NCBI RefSeq assembly: GCF_000255705.1
Contig: NZ_JH636440.1
Location: forward strand, 1 to 51,894
DNA length: 51,894 nt
From: Zavarzinella formosa DSM 19928
GTDB taxonomy: Bacteria; Planctomycetota; Planctomycetia; Gemmatales; Gemmataceae
Direction: 5' to 3'
Part shown: positions 42,462-51,705 of the stretch, one piece after another
Layout: each line of letters begins with the position of its first letter
How positions within the stretch are numbered: the first letter of the stretch is position 1
Position numbers and translations under genes: made by a program
The notes under the pieces: generated by a model
The model's database searches: none
Seen by the model: the letters and a program-made list of their open reading frames with translations, nothing else
Told to the model about the DNA's origin: nothing

Positions 42462-43532
42462 ATGAGTGATTATCCGGAACAGGTTCAACGGTTGCAGTCG
42501 GCGATTCAAGGGCTGGCGGGCGTCCGGGATGTGGAGTTTGACATTCACAGCCTGGAGGGTCTCGGCGAGAAGGAACTGTCCCTGCCGGGGGAGATTGCCG
42601 ACCTGCCTCATCTGGCGCTTCGGCGCACCAAAGGGGGCCAAAAACACGAATTTCTCGTGGCGGCCGAGATCTGGTTTCTCCAGAATCAAGAGGGCTGGGT
42701 TGCCTTGGAATTTCTGGCGTGGTGGGTGCGTGATTTGTCGCGGGGCGGGCACCATGTCCAGATGCGCCCGCTGGCCCTCCCGCCGGTGGCCTACGGGACA
42801 CAACTCGGCCGGACCCTCAAGTTTGTGATCGAGTTTTTCTTTGTCAACCGAAACAAAAGCGAAGAGCCGATTTTGGAGAAGCTCGGCGAACTGGCCGAAT
42901 CGCTCGAAGAAAACAAGGTTGATTACGCCAAGGCGCTCAAGCATCCCACGCAGGCCGACTACCCGGATGTCGAATCCCTTCGGCGGTCAGCCGAGAACGA
43001 AGATTCGGCCGCCCAACTGGAACTGGCCCGCCGTCTCGAACAGGGCGAGGGAATCGAGCAGGACGAGGCCGAGGCTTACCGCTGGACCAAGAAGGCCGCG
43101 AAACACGGCCACCCGGACGCGAAACTCGGGCTGGGGCTGTGCTACTCCAACGGCACCGGCGTGAAGGCCAGTCACCGGAAGGCGTTCGAGTGTTATCAGG
43201 AGTCGGCCGAGATGGGGCATCCCCTCGCGATGGGCATGCTCGGGTATAGTTACGAAAACGGCCGGGGCGTCGGTCCGGATCTGGCCAAAGCCGCCGAATG
43301 GTATCGTCAGGGCGCCGAGGCCGGCGAGGCAAGCTGTCAGGCCGAATTCGGCGAATGCTGCGAACAGGGCAAGGGGGTTCCCCAAGATTTGGAGGAAGCC
43401 CTCAACTGGTATCGGCAGGCGCTGGAGCAGGGTTTTGAGGACGTCGTCCCGGCGATTGAACGAGTGGAAGCCGCGATGCGATCGGAAGCCGCCGCTCGGC
43501 CGACCCGCAAGAAGAAGCCGGGCGGCAAATAA
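42462..43532 (+). CDS. Sel1-like repeat protein
   Basis: A 356-residue cytoplasmic protein. Residues 1-150 are an uncharacterised N-terminal domain (with WVALEFLAWWVRDL); from about 168 there are four Sel1-type repeats (AAQLELARRLEQGEGIEQDEAEAYRW, AKLGLGLCYSNGTGV, AMGMLGYSYENGRGV, CQAEFGECCEQGKGV). Sel1 repeats form alpha-superhelices that mediate protein contacts. The tail is Lys-rich. It lies 19 bases upstream of the deoxyribosyltransferase-like gene, so the two likely form an operon. Confidence 0.85.
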   Translation: MSDYPEQVQRLQSAIQGLAGVRDVEFDIHSLEGLGEKELSLPGEIADLPHLALRRTKGGQKHEFLVAAEIWFLQNQEGWVALEFLAWWVRDLSRGGHHVQMRPLALPPVAYGTQLGRTLKFVIEFFFVNRNKSEEPILEKLGELAESLEENKVDYAKALKHPTQADYPDVESLRRSAENEDSAAQLELARRLEQGEGIEQDEAEAYRWTKKAAKHGHPDAKLGLGLCYSNGTGVKASHRKAFECYQESAEMGHPLAMGMLGYSYENGRGVGPDLAKAAEWYRQGAEAGEASCQAEFGECCEQGKGVPQDLEEALNWYRQALEQGFEDVVPAIERVEAAMRSEAAARPTRKKKPGGK

Positions 43533-43551
43533 ATAAGAAGAGGGGATTGCC

Positions 43552-44091
43552 GTGAGCATGGCGTTGTTGCCTCCGATGATTGTTCCCGTTGACGGCCCGG
43601 TGGTCTTTCTGGCCGGCCCGATCAAGGGGGCGCCCGACTGGCAGGCCGAGGCAACCCAATGGTTCGCGGACTCCGCGCCGGGCATCACGGTCGCCTCGCC
43701 CCGCCGACCACGCTTGCCGGGGGAGTTCGACTACGCCGGGCAGGTCGATTGGGAAACACACTTCTTGCGCCGGGCGGCGGACAACGGCGTCATCCTGTTT
43801 TGGCTGGCCCGCGAAGTGGTGAGCATCCCCGGCCGGGCCTACGCGCAAACCACCCGGTTTGAACTGGCCGAGTGGAAGGTGCGGCACGAACGCGACGGCG
43901 TCCGGTTGGTCGTCGGCATCGAAGACGGCTTCACCGGCGAACGCTACATTCGCCACTGTTTCGCCCAAGATTGCCCCCGCGTCCCGCTGGTCACCACTCT
44001 CCCGGAAGCCTGCGCCGCGGCAACAATGCTGGCGGGCCTTCCTTCCGGGGCATTCCTGCTATTGCCGGGTGGCGAACCCAAGACTGATTGA
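43552..44091 (+). CDS. nucleoside 2-deoxyribosyltransferase-like protein
   Basis: A 179-residue protein beginning (GTG 43552, or ATG 43558) with VVFLAGPIKGAPDWQAEA, the nucleoside 2-deoxyribosyltransferase signature loop. Further motifs: DNGVILFWLAREV and RFELAEWKVRHERDG, where the Glu is the expected nucleophile region. The family exchanges bases between deoxynucleosides, but related proteins serve in signalling and defence. GAGGGG precedes the GTG. Probably co-transcribed with the Sel1 gene. Confidence 0.78.
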   Translation: MSMALLPPMIVPVDGPVVFLAGPIKGAPDWQAEATQWFADSAPGITVASPRRPRLPGEFDYAGQVDWETHFLRRAADNGVILFWLAREVVSIPGRAYAQTTRFELAEWKVRHERDGVRLVVGIEDGFTGERYIRHCFAQDCPRVPLVTTLPEACAAATMLAGLPSGAFLLLPGGEPKTD

Positions 44092-44126
44092 AACCCGGCT
44101 TCCGGCCAAAGGGATGAATCACCACC

Positions 44127-44666
44127 ATGAAAACTCAGATCGTCAAGCGGGCCTATCTGCTCACGCTTTTGTTCGCATCCGGGGTGGCGATTTTGGCATG
44201 GGCGCAAGACCCGCCCGGCCTCAAGCCGGTGGCGAAAGAGGCCGCCCCGGTCTCCGTGGAAAGCTTCAATTCGGGGAATGTGATTGGCTATCTGGGGGCG
44301 CCCCTTGGAACCATCGTCCGGGTGACCGGCATCACTGTCGATGGCAAAACCTTGTTGATAAAAGGGGCGGAAGGAAAGACGTTTCTTCGTGTGGAGACAG
44401 TGAATGGCAAAGCGTTGAAGAAGCCGGTGGATTTTGAATTTCTGAGGGTCGCCAAGGAAGTGTCAAAACCCAAGCCTGACGAGCGCTTCGATTACTACGT
44501 TCACGAGTACGGCGAATTCGACGGGAATGTGGATATGCCAGAGGAATTGATCAACGAACCGAAGAAGCCGGGAAATATGTCCGGGAACGTGATCGGCATC
44601 GCGGCCCCCGGCTTTCACTATCAACACCGTGTCACCGTCCATCAGTCCCAACCGGTCAAGAAGTGA
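44127..44666 (+). CDS. exported hypothetical protein
   Basis: A 179-residue protein with a signal peptide (AYLLTLLFASGVAILAWAQ, cleavage after AWA). The mature part is beta-rich and has no known motif (GTIVRVTGITVDGKTLLIKG, GNVIGIAAPGFHYQH). The 3' end overlaps the convergent TIGR02996 gene by 11 bases. Probably periplasmic. Confidence 0.7.
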   Translation: MKTQIVKRAYLLTLLFASGVAILAWAQDPPGLKPVAKEAAPVSVESFNSGNVIGYLGAPLGTIVRVTGITVDGKTLLIKGAEGKTFLRVETVNGKALKKPVDFEFLRVAKEVSKPKPDERFDYYVHEYGEFDGNVDMPEELINEPKKPGNMSGNVIGIAAPGFHYQHRVTVHQSQPVKK

Positions 44667-45357
44667 CATCCCGCAGGGGCGGCAGGCCGGCCAGTTGTCG
44701 GCCGTAATCGACACATCGGCGGCTGAGCCAGTCGAAGGCGGCCTCTCGCGTGGCGAAACGGAACCCGGATGGCGGCGGCTCGAAAATCGCCGGGATCACA
44801 TAGGGGTTGTCTTCAAAGTGATCGGACGGGAAAAATGTGTAGTGGCCGAAGGTGGCGTCCCGGCAGGGGTGCCTTTTTGTCAGCGTCACTCGGGCGATCG
44901 GGTGTTTGGCGAACAGGGTGGCCGCGTGCGTCATGAACGCGGCAGAGGGGAGAATGATCTCGGAAACGAATCCGCGGATGAACCAATAATTCCACTCGTC
45001 AAGACCAACATTAAAGTCGATCCGCGTGATGTCCCCTTCATACCATCCGACATATTTGGCTTCCCGCCATTCAATCCATTTGACGTGGTTGGCGTATCTC
45101 AATAATTCCCGCTCTCGGGCGAGCAACCCATAGATGGGTCCGTGTTTGGTGTCGTCCAAGGGGTTGAAGGGAATCCGGGCGAGAGTCACCCGCTGAATCT
45201 GCAAGCGGATGAATTCGGCCCGTTCGTCGTCTCCATGTTTCTCAATCCAATCCGCGAGAATCAACCGAGGGGCGTCGTCATGCGGATACGCCCGCACGGT
45301 TTCGAGCAGGGCCAGATACTCCGGGTGCGAATGATATTCGGGGGGCATCGCGGTCAC
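44656..45357 (-). CDS. TIGR02996 domain protein
   Basis: A 233-residue protein. The N-terminus carries the TIGR02996 repeat-companion domain ([27 protein letters not shown] followed by [10 protein letters not shown]), a marker of Gemmata-type planctomycetes, where it usually sits on leucine-rich repeat proteins; here the remainder is an unrecognised 180-residue region. It begins with GTG overlapping the TGA of the upstream TIGR04222 gene (GTGA), so the two are translationally coupled. ATG 45348 is an alternative start. Confidence 0.85.
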
Positions 45358-46187
45358 TCGGAACTCGGGGGGCTGATTCCGTCGCCAAGGTCTTTCAAAT
45401 CGGTCCGGTGCAACATCAATGTGCCATAGAGGGCGACGGCCAACGGCAGGTTATTCTCCAATCCGGGAGGCGGCCCAAACACTTCATACCAGCGCCGGGC
45501 CGGCCAATGTTGATGTTGATAAGCGGCCAGCGCTTTTCGGCCTTGGCGTGATAATCGCGATTGAGTGAGCGAGACGGCCGAGACAAGAAAAAACGAATAG
45601 AGAAACAGGAGGCTCCCCGGAAAGAAGGCAACATACAGCGGCAGCATTCTGGCGAAATCGTCGTCTGTCATGTCGAGGATCAATTCGCCCGCAATCAGGC
45701 CGACGCTAAAAAAAGCCATCGAACAGAGAAATTGAAGGACCGCATAGACGCCGAGGGCGATCCGGCGAGACATGGGAACCACCAGCCCCCGGGTTTCGAG
45801 ATATTCAAAATGCGATCGATAATCCGAGGCGACCAGTTGGCCGATTTTGTAAAGCGGGGTGTGATCGGAGGCGAACCGGAGATCCTTTTCCAGCATCCGC
45901 ACAATCGCCGGGGCGTCTTCGGGCAATGGCCGCAGCGGGATCAGTCGTTGCGTCTTGGCGACATACCCGGCGTGGCCGTTCGACACATACCACACGGCCG
46001 CCATCTCGAAAACCCGTTGGGGACCATCGGCCAGAAACGCCAGTTCGGCCCCGTCCAACACGGGAAGCTCATCCTCCGGCGATTGATTGAAACGCCCGGC
46101 CCGCAGGCGACGGCGAACCGCCCGCAACATGACGATCCAGCCGGCATCAATCACGACCACCGACAACAGATAGAGGATGGCGGCCAT
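45354..46187 (-). CDS. TIGR04222 domain membrane protein
   Basis: A 277-residue membrane protein. One N-terminal membrane segment ([21 protein letters not shown]), a soluble region with the conserved [23 protein letters not shown], then two further membrane segments (about 150-172 and 186-210). This layout fits TIGR04222. Members have unknown function and are found in planctomycetes and actinobacteria. It is the first gene of a coupled pair with the TIGR02996 protein. Confidence 0.82.
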
Positions 46188-46291
46188 GTGTGCTTTGTCT
46201 GATGAGTATTGTTTGGAAGTCTCAAAAGTTGCTTGGGCGGCTGTGTTTGTTATAGGGTGAAAACCAATCCGTCCGGCATCCTCTCCTGCGA

Positions 46292-46530
46292 GTTTTGATG
46301 TTGCGTTTTTTTGGCTTTCGCAGAGATATCTTGGTATTGGCGAGCCGAGCAGCGTGAGCTGCCGGGTGGCTTCTGGTAGCCGAGTCGCCTCCCCTTTACT
46401 CAGCCGGACTCAGACCCGTGGCTGAAGCGCCTTCCCTGCCGGAAGCCACCCGGCAGCTCACGCTGCTCGGCTCGCCAATACCAAGAACACCATCGAAAAC
46501 CCAAGCCCCAGCAAATCGCAACTTCAAAAC
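46292..46530. mobile_element. MITE-like inverted-repeat element, family II, copy A
   Basis: Ends start with GTTTTGATGTTGCG and finish with the matching complement. Central arms 46329-46373 and 46442-46486 are perfect 45-bp reverse complements (contain CGAGCCGAGCAGCGTGAGC). The asymmetric centre with GACCCGTGGCTGAAGCG matches copy B in reverse orientation. No transposase is encoded and no target duplication was seen. With the flanking DNA it fills 46188-46724, which has no gene. Confidence 0.85.
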
Positions 46531-46724
46531 TCACGTCTCAGTCTCGGACAATTCGCCGAAACTCGCTGGCTCTCCTCTCTTTCGACCGTTCGCGTTTGTT
46601 CATCTTCCAACAGTCCGTCCGGATATTGCATACAGTGAAGGATGGGTGATCCGGTCTCTCCCGTCGGCCTGTTTGTTTGCTTCCGCATCTTTTGCAAATC
46701 GAAGACACAAAAACCGAGGGTGAT

Positions 46725-48089
46725 GTGAATCTCAGTGTGTTTGACCTGTTCAAAATCGGCATTGGTCCGTCGAGTTCGCACACCGTCGGGCCGATGCTGG
46801 CGGCCTTTCGGTTTGCGTCCGGTCTTCGGGATCAATCGTTGCTTCCGGGCATCGGCCGTATCGTCACCGATCTGTATGGCTCGCTCGCCCTCACTGGCCG
46901 GGGACACGCCACGGACAAGGCGGTGCTGCTCGGGCTTTCCGGGGAACGACCGGATGCCGTCGATCCCGACACGGCGGACGCCTTGGTCGAACTGATCCGG
47001 GGAACCGCCAAGTTGCGCGTTGGCGGGAGCCAAGTCATCCCGTTCAGCGAACCGGACGACCTGTTGTTTCACGAAACCGAGTTCCTTCCCTTCCACCCGA
47101 ACGGCGTGCGGTTCACTGCTTTTTCGCCCGCCGGGGAGGTGATCGCGCAAGAGACGTACTATTCCGTCGGCGGCGGGTTCGTGGTGAAGGAAGGCGAGGG
47201 GACGGCCGCCGGGGAAGAGCTTCGGGTGCCGCACGAGTTTACATCCGCGAGGGAACTGCTGGAAATCGGCCGGCGCACCGGGCTGGCCATTGCCGATATC
47301 GTTGCCGCGAACGAACTGACCTGGCGGCCAGCCCACGAAACAGACGCCGGGCTTGATCGCATCTGGGCGGTGATGTCACAGTGCATAGAACGGGGCATGG
47401 TCACCGGCGGGGTGTTGCCGGGGGGATTGGGTGTCAAACGGCGCGCCCCTGATTTGCACGCCAAATTGACAGCGGCGGGGCCGGTCGATCCGCTGAGCGT
47501 ATTTGACTGGGTGAGCCTGTTCGCGCTGGCCGTCAACGAGGAAAATGCCGCCGGGGGAAAGGTTGTCACCGCCCCCACGAACGGGGCGGCCGGCGTCATC
47601 CCGGCAGTTCTCGGCTACTACTATCGCTTCCTTCCTGGAGCCACGCCGCAAGGGGGCCGAACCTTCCTGCGGACGGCGGCGGCGGTCGGCATGTTGTACA
47701 AGCGAAACGCCTCCCTCTCGGCGGCCGAGGTCGGCTGTCAAGGAGAAGTCGGCGTAGCCTGTAGCATGGCCGCCGCCGGCCTCGCGGCCGTGATGGGGGG
47801 AACCAACGCCCAGATTGAGAACGCCGCCGAGATCGGCATGGAACACAACCTCGGCCTGACCTGTGACCCTGTCGGCGGGCTGGTTCAGGTGCCGTGCATC
47901 GAGCGAAACACGATGGGGGCGATCAAGGCCATCAACGCCGCCCGCCTCGCCGTCCTCCACGGCGACGGCACCCACCGCATCTCCCTCGACCACGTCATCG
48001 AAACCATGCGCCGAACCGGCGCGGACATGCAGGTGAAATACAAAGAAACCTCGCTGGGGGGATTGGCCGTCAACCGGGTCGAATGCTGA
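46725..48089 (+). CDS. sdaA: L-serine ammonia-lyase (serine dehydratase), iron-sulfur type
   Basis: Converts L-serine to pyruvate and ammonia; a [4Fe-4S] enzyme, single chain, 454 residues. Signature stretches: [21 protein letters not shown] at the N-terminus, [17 protein letters not shown] and [19 protein letters not shown], with the cluster cysteines. The GTG at 46725 has GAGGG five bases upstream and is preferred to the longer frame at 46677. The gene is framed by two inverted copies of a MITE-like element. The pyruvate produced joins central metabolism with the nearby glycerate kinase. Confidence 0.95.
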   Translation: MNLSVFDLFKIGIGPSSSHTVGPMLAAFRFASGLRDQSLLPGIGRIVTDLYGSLALTGRGHATDKAVLLGLSGERPDAVDPDTADALVELIRGTAKLRVGGSQVIPFSEPDDLLFHETEFLPFHPNGVRFTAFSPAGEVIAQETYYSVGGGFVVKEGEGTAAGEELRVPHEFTSARELLEIGRRTGLAIADIVAANELTWRPAHETDAGLDRIWAVMSQCIERGMVTGGVLPGGLGVKRRAPDLHAKLTAAGPVDPLSVFDWVSLFALAVNEENAAGGKVVTAPTNGAAGVIPAVLGYYYRFLPGATPQGGRTFLRTAAAVGMLYKRNASLSAAEVGCQGEVGVACSMAAAGLAAVMGGTNAQIENAAEIGMEHNLGLTCDPVGGLVQVPCIERNTMGAIKAINAARLAVLHGDGTHRISLDHVIETMRRTGADMQVKYKETSLGGLAVNRVEC

Positions 48090-48130
48090 GGGTGCGGAAA
48101 GGGAAACTCACCTTCCGGCCTCTCGCCGAA

Positions 48131-48359
48131 GTTTTGAAGTTGCGTTTTTGGGGTTTTCCAGTGTGTTCTTGGTCTTGGCGAGCCGAGCAGCGTAAGCTGC
48201 CGGGTGGCTTCCGGCAGAGAAGGCGCCTCAGCCACGGGTTTCGGTCAGGCTGATTAAAAGGGAAGCCCGCGCCCGCCGGGAGCCACCCGGCAGCTTACGC
48301 TGCTCGGCTCGCCAAGACCAAGAACACACTGGAAAATCCCAAAAACGCAATTTCAAAAC
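48131..48359. mobile_element. MITE-like inverted-repeat element, family II, copy B
   Basis: 229 bp with near-perfect ~84-bp terminal inverted repeats (three mismatches). Ends GTTTTGAAGTTGCG / CGCAATTTCAAAAC; arm includes CGAGCCGAGCAGCGTAAGC. Its asymmetric centre is the reverse complement of that in copy A (about 80% alike), so the two flank sdaA in opposite orientation. Copy B is more intact than A. The rest of 48090-48577 has no gene. Confidence 0.87.
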
Positions 48360-48577
48360 CTGAAAGAAAGAGAAGCGAGTTGGCATTGATGTTTTTCCGA
48401 GCCTGAAGAGCCAGCGAGGGCCACGCTTGAGCCAGGGAATCGCGTGACACGATGATTTCCACCCCCTTGGTCCCCTCTCTTTCAGGGAAGGCATCCGTGG
48501 GGTGAAGTTGCCTTCGATTCCTCATCCCCCGTCCATAAAACAACCCCCGAGATATCTGAACGAAAGGAGTCCGTGGC

Positions 48578-49039
48578 ATGTGGCAGTTTCGATGGATGAT
48601 TGCGGTGGCCGGCGTGGTGTTGCTCGCGGGGACGAGCCTTTGCCAGACGGGGGCGGCCCCCTTGGGAAGCCCGACCAACAAGACGGTGGAGCATGTCCGA
48701 CGGGATGAGGAAACCTTGCGAAAGCTCGGGGGCGATTCCATCGACGCCGGGCTGAACAAATACGGCGAACTTGGCTACGAATTGATGCTCGTCACCAGTA
48801 TTCAGGAAACCGGGGCCGCCGGGTTTCACTATCTGAAACGGCAACCGTGGACGGCCGCGACGCCACGGCCGGTGTTCGAGTACAAACGGCTGGACTCCGG
48901 GCAGATTGAAAAGCTTGGCGGGGATAATTTCGACGCCGGCCTCGCCTCGCTTGAGAAGGAAAACTGGGAACTCGTCGCCCTGACCACCAACATCAAAGGT
49001 GGCGCCGGCTTCCATTACTTCAAGCGGACGAAAAAATGA
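48578..49039 (+). CDS. exported protein with two DUF4177-like units
   Basis: A 153-residue protein with a signal peptide (FRWMIAVAGVVLLAGTSLCQ). The mature part has two related halves, LGGDSIDAGLNKYGELGYELMLV...GFHYLKR and LGGDNFDAGLASLEKENWELVALT...GFHYFKR, each like the small DUF4177 fold (a WELV motif before a final strand). Its stop overlaps the start of the glycerate kinase (ATGA at 49036), so both are translated together, which is odd because one protein is exported and the other cytoplasmic. Confidence 0.75.
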   Translation: MWQFRWMIAVAGVVLLAGTSLCQTGAAPLGSPTNKTVEHVRRDEETLRKLGGDSIDAGLNKYGELGYELMLVTSIQETGAAGFHYLKRQPWTAATPRPVFEYKRLDSGQIEKLGGDNFDAGLASLEKENWELVALTTNIKGGAGFHYFKRTKK

Positions 49040-50385
49040 TCCCCACCACGGCCGACGCCCTCGCGATCTGGCACGCCGGTGTGGAGGCGGTGCGGCCGGA
49101 GGTGTTGCTTCCCGGCTTTCTTCAAGGGGATGCCGACTTCCGCGAGAGCCTCGGCCGGGCGAAGCGGATTCTCGTGGTCGGCGGCGGCAAGGCCGGGGCG
49201 GCGATGGCGGCGGCGTTTGAAAACGCCCTGCCGGAATTTCATTCCAAAATCACCGGCCTGGTCAACGTTCCCGCCGACGCGGTTCGGCCGCTCCAACGCA
49301 TCATCACTCACCCCGGCCGACCGGGCGGGAGCAATCACCCAACCATTGAGGGGGTGGCGGGCGCCGAGCGGATGCTGGAACTGCTTCGCGGCGCCGGGCC
49401 GGACGACGTGGCCGTCTGCCTCATCTCCGGCGGCGGCTCGGCCCTCTTGCCCGCCCCGGATGGCGTGACTCTCGCGGACAAACAGACCGTCACCAAGTTG
49501 CTGCACGGCTGCGGCGCGACCATCAACGAGATGAATTGCGTCCGCAAACATCTCTCCCGCATCAAAGGAGGCCGGCTGGCCCAGGCATTCGCGGGCCGAC
49601 GGTTGTTCAGCCTCATCATTTCCGATGTCGTCGGCGACCCGCTCGATGTGATCGCCAGCGGGCCGACGGCCGTTGACCCATCAACATTTGCTGATGCGTT
49701 ATTCGTCATCGGCAAATACGGGCTGACGGAGAAGACTCCCGCCGCCGTGATCGACCATCTGCGGGCCGGGGCGGCGGGCGAAATTCCCGAGACGTTGAAG
49801 ACGCTCCCGGCCAATGTGCGCAACGTGTTGTTGGGCAACAGCGCCGTGGCATTAAACGCGGCCCAAAAAGAAGCGGAACGCCGGAATTACAGCACGTTCA
49901 GTGCCGGTGAGGTGGAGGGGGATACCCGAGAAGTGGCCGGGCAGCTTGCCAACACACTGGGAGTCTTTCAGGTTCTCGCCGAACGAAATTCAAAATTGCC
50001 GCCGGACATGCAGGCTCATTCCCCCCCTCATTGCCTACTCATCGGCGGCGAAACAACCGTCAACCTTGGCCCCAATCCCGGCAAAGGGGGGCGTAATCAA
50101 GAATTTGTGCTGGCGATGCTGCACGCCCTCGGCGACGATGGCATGAGGAACTTTGTGGTTCTCAGCGGCGGCACCGACGGCGAAGACGGCCCGACCGACG
50201 CCGCCGGGGCGGTGGCCGATGCGAGCACGCTCGCGGAGCTTCGCCGCCTGAAGATCGACCTTGGCGAAGCCTTGAACCGGCACTCGGCTTACGATGTTTT
50301 CGACCGCGTCAACGCCTTGATGAAAACGGGCCTGACCAACACCAACGTGATGGACCTCCGGGTGATTCTCGTGGGCAACGATTAA
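49036..50385 (+). CDS. glycerate 2-kinase (GckA/MOFRL type)
   Basis: A 449-residue enzyme that phosphorylates D-glycerate to 2-phosphoglycerate. The N-terminal DUF4147 domain has RILVVGGGKAGAAMA and VCLISGGGSALLP, and the C-terminal MOFRL domain contains GGETTVNLG, GKGGRNQEFVLAML and SGGTDGEDGPTDAAGA. It fits the GckA/TtuD family used in serine-glyoxylate, tartrate or glucarate breakdown. Coupled by ATGA to the exported protein upstream. The 2-phosphoglycerate enters lower glycolysis. Confidence 0.93.
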   Translation: MIPTTADALAIWHAGVEAVRPEVLLPGFLQGDADFRESLGRAKRILVVGGGKAGAAMAAAFENALPEFHSKITGLVNVPADAVRPLQRIITHPGRPGGSNHPTIEGVAGAERMLELLRGAGPDDVAVCLISGGGSALLPAPDGVTLADKQTVTKLLHGCGATINEMNCVRKHLSRIKGGRLAQAFAGRRLFSLIISDVVGDPLDVIASGPTAVDPSTFADALFVIGKYGLTEKTPAAVIDHLRAGAAGEIPETLKTLPANVRNVLLGNSAVALNAAQKEAERRNYSTFSAGEVEGDTREVAGQLANTLGVFQVLAERNSKLPPDMQAHSPPHCLLIGGETTVNLGPNPGKGGRNQEFVLAMLHALGDDGMRNFVVLSGGTDGEDGPTDAAGAVADASTLAELRRLKIDLGEALNRHSAYDVFDRVNALMKTGLTNTNVMDLRVILVGND

Positions 50386-50410
50386 ATTCTTTCCACAGAC
50401 GGGGCGGCAC

Positions 50411-50971
50411 ATGGCCCAAGGATTTGTCGAGGCGATGCTGGTGTTTCTGGCTTTTCTGCTGGTGTTCTTCATCGTCAGCCACATCGTCCTCGTGCTGTTC
50501 CTGCTCACGATGCACCGCACGTTGAAACTAATCCGGCCGCAATACCGGAGCATGCCGCCCGGCTGTGTCTGGCTCTGCCTTATCCCTTATCTCCGCGTCT
50601 TCCCGGCCATCTGGATGGTTCACGCGACCTCCGCATCCTTGCGGCGTCAATTTGAAGCCCTCGGCCAATCCGAACAGGGCGACGCCTATGCCTCGGTGAG
50701 CGGTATCGTCTGGGTGTATGGTTTTGGCGTCTCGCTGGTGATCGAACTGCTCGGCTACGCATTTGATTCCTCGGAATTGATGGGGGTCACCCTGTTGCCC
50801 CTGATGGTCAGTTTCATTGCCTGGATTGTGTATTGGGCGCAAATCGCCGTATATAAGGGCCGGCTCAAGCGCCATTTGACCGCGAGCTATTCGGATGACG
50901 AACTGGACTACGGCGATGACATCGGCCGGCGAGACCCGGAAGAGGACGACTCTTATCGTCCCCGGCGCTGA
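50411..50971 (+). CDS. predicted membrane protein (tandem paralog 1)
   Basis: A 186-residue protein with membrane segments at about 8-35 (VFLAFLLVFFIVSHIVLVLFLL), 55-75 (VWLCLIPYLRVFPAIWMVHA) and two more after 100. The tail is acidic and polar (DDELDYGDD). The next gene has the same plan and the phrases VWLCLIP, IWMVH and LRxQFxALG, so they are tandem duplicates. No family recognised. Confidence 0.72.
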   Translation: MAQGFVEAMLVFLAFLLVFFIVSHIVLVLFLLTMHRTLKLIRPQYRSMPPGCVWLCLIPYLRVFPAIWMVHATSASLRRQFEALGQSEQGDAYASVSGIVWVYGFGVSLVIELLGYAFDSSELMGVTLLPLMVSFIAWIVYWAQIAVYKGRLKRHLTASYSDDELDYGDDIGRRDPEEDDSYRPRR

Positions 50972-51011
50972 CAGCCGCCGGTTTCCCTGATGGTCGGCGC
51001 AAGGAACAGCC

Positions 51012-51560
51012 ATGATTTCCAACGACCTCTTGCTTTTCATCATCGTGTTCTTGCTGGTTTTGTGTCTCCTCTGGCATGGCGTGCTGTCGTTGTTCCTGTT
51101 CTCGGTTTATCGCACGATGAGGATGGTCCGGCCGGAACATCGGAACATGGCCCCCGGTCTCGTCTGGCTCTGCCTGATCCCGCTGGCGGGGGTGATCGCG
51201 GGCATTTGGATGGTTCACTCGGTGGCCTCGTCGCTCCGGAAGCAATTCAAGGCTCTGGGAGAAGCCGACCCCAACGATTCCTACGGCTTGTGGCCCGGCC
51301 TGATCTGCCTCTACGGCCTCATCATTTCGACCGGCCTCCGGATGGCCGACGGCATGCTGGACGGTGAAGTATTCACCAAAATGCCAAGCACATTGTTGCG
51401 AGGCATCAGTTTCGTGGCGTGGATTGTCTACTGGGTGAAAATCAACGAATGCCGCCTCCGGCTTCAACGCCACTTCACAACACCGGTCCTATCGCCGGAG
51501 GAATTCGATTACGCCGACGATATGCGGAAACGGGAATCTGACCGGAATGGCGAAACATAA
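51012..51560 (+). CDS. predicted membrane protein (tandem paralog 2)
   Basis: A 182-residue paralog of the upstream gene, 40 bases away. Shared: N-terminal double hydrophobic stretch, VWLCLIPLAGVIAGIWMVHS, SLRKQFKALGEA, SFVAWIVYWVKI and an acidic tail (EEFDYADD). Both probably insert with four helices. Function unknown; AT-rich DNA begins just after it. Confidence 0.72.
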   Translation: MISNDLLLFIIVFLLVLCLLWHGVLSLFLFSVYRTMRMVRPEHRNMAPGLVWLCLIPLAGVIAGIWMVHSVASSLRKQFKALGEADPNDSYGLWPGLICLYGLIISTGLRMADGMLDGEVFTKMPSTLLRGISFVAWIVYWVKINECRLRLQRHFTTPVLSPEEFDYADDMRKRESDRNGET

Positions 51561-51705
51561 TCATTCAATAAGATCGCCAACACATAAAAGGAAAATCTAG
51601 AACTCTGAAAGCTGGCTTCCGTAATCCTATGTAGTTTTATCAAATCAAGATTTTTATTGATTTGACCATTGTGGATGCGCAGAGTTTTTCTCTTGGAGAA
51701 TTCAA

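Noticed and set aside
46418-46723. Possible small protein starting [19 protein letters not shown]
   Set aside because: The same peptide is read from the other MITE-like copy (47885-48235, minus strand); it is translation of the repeat element, not a gene.
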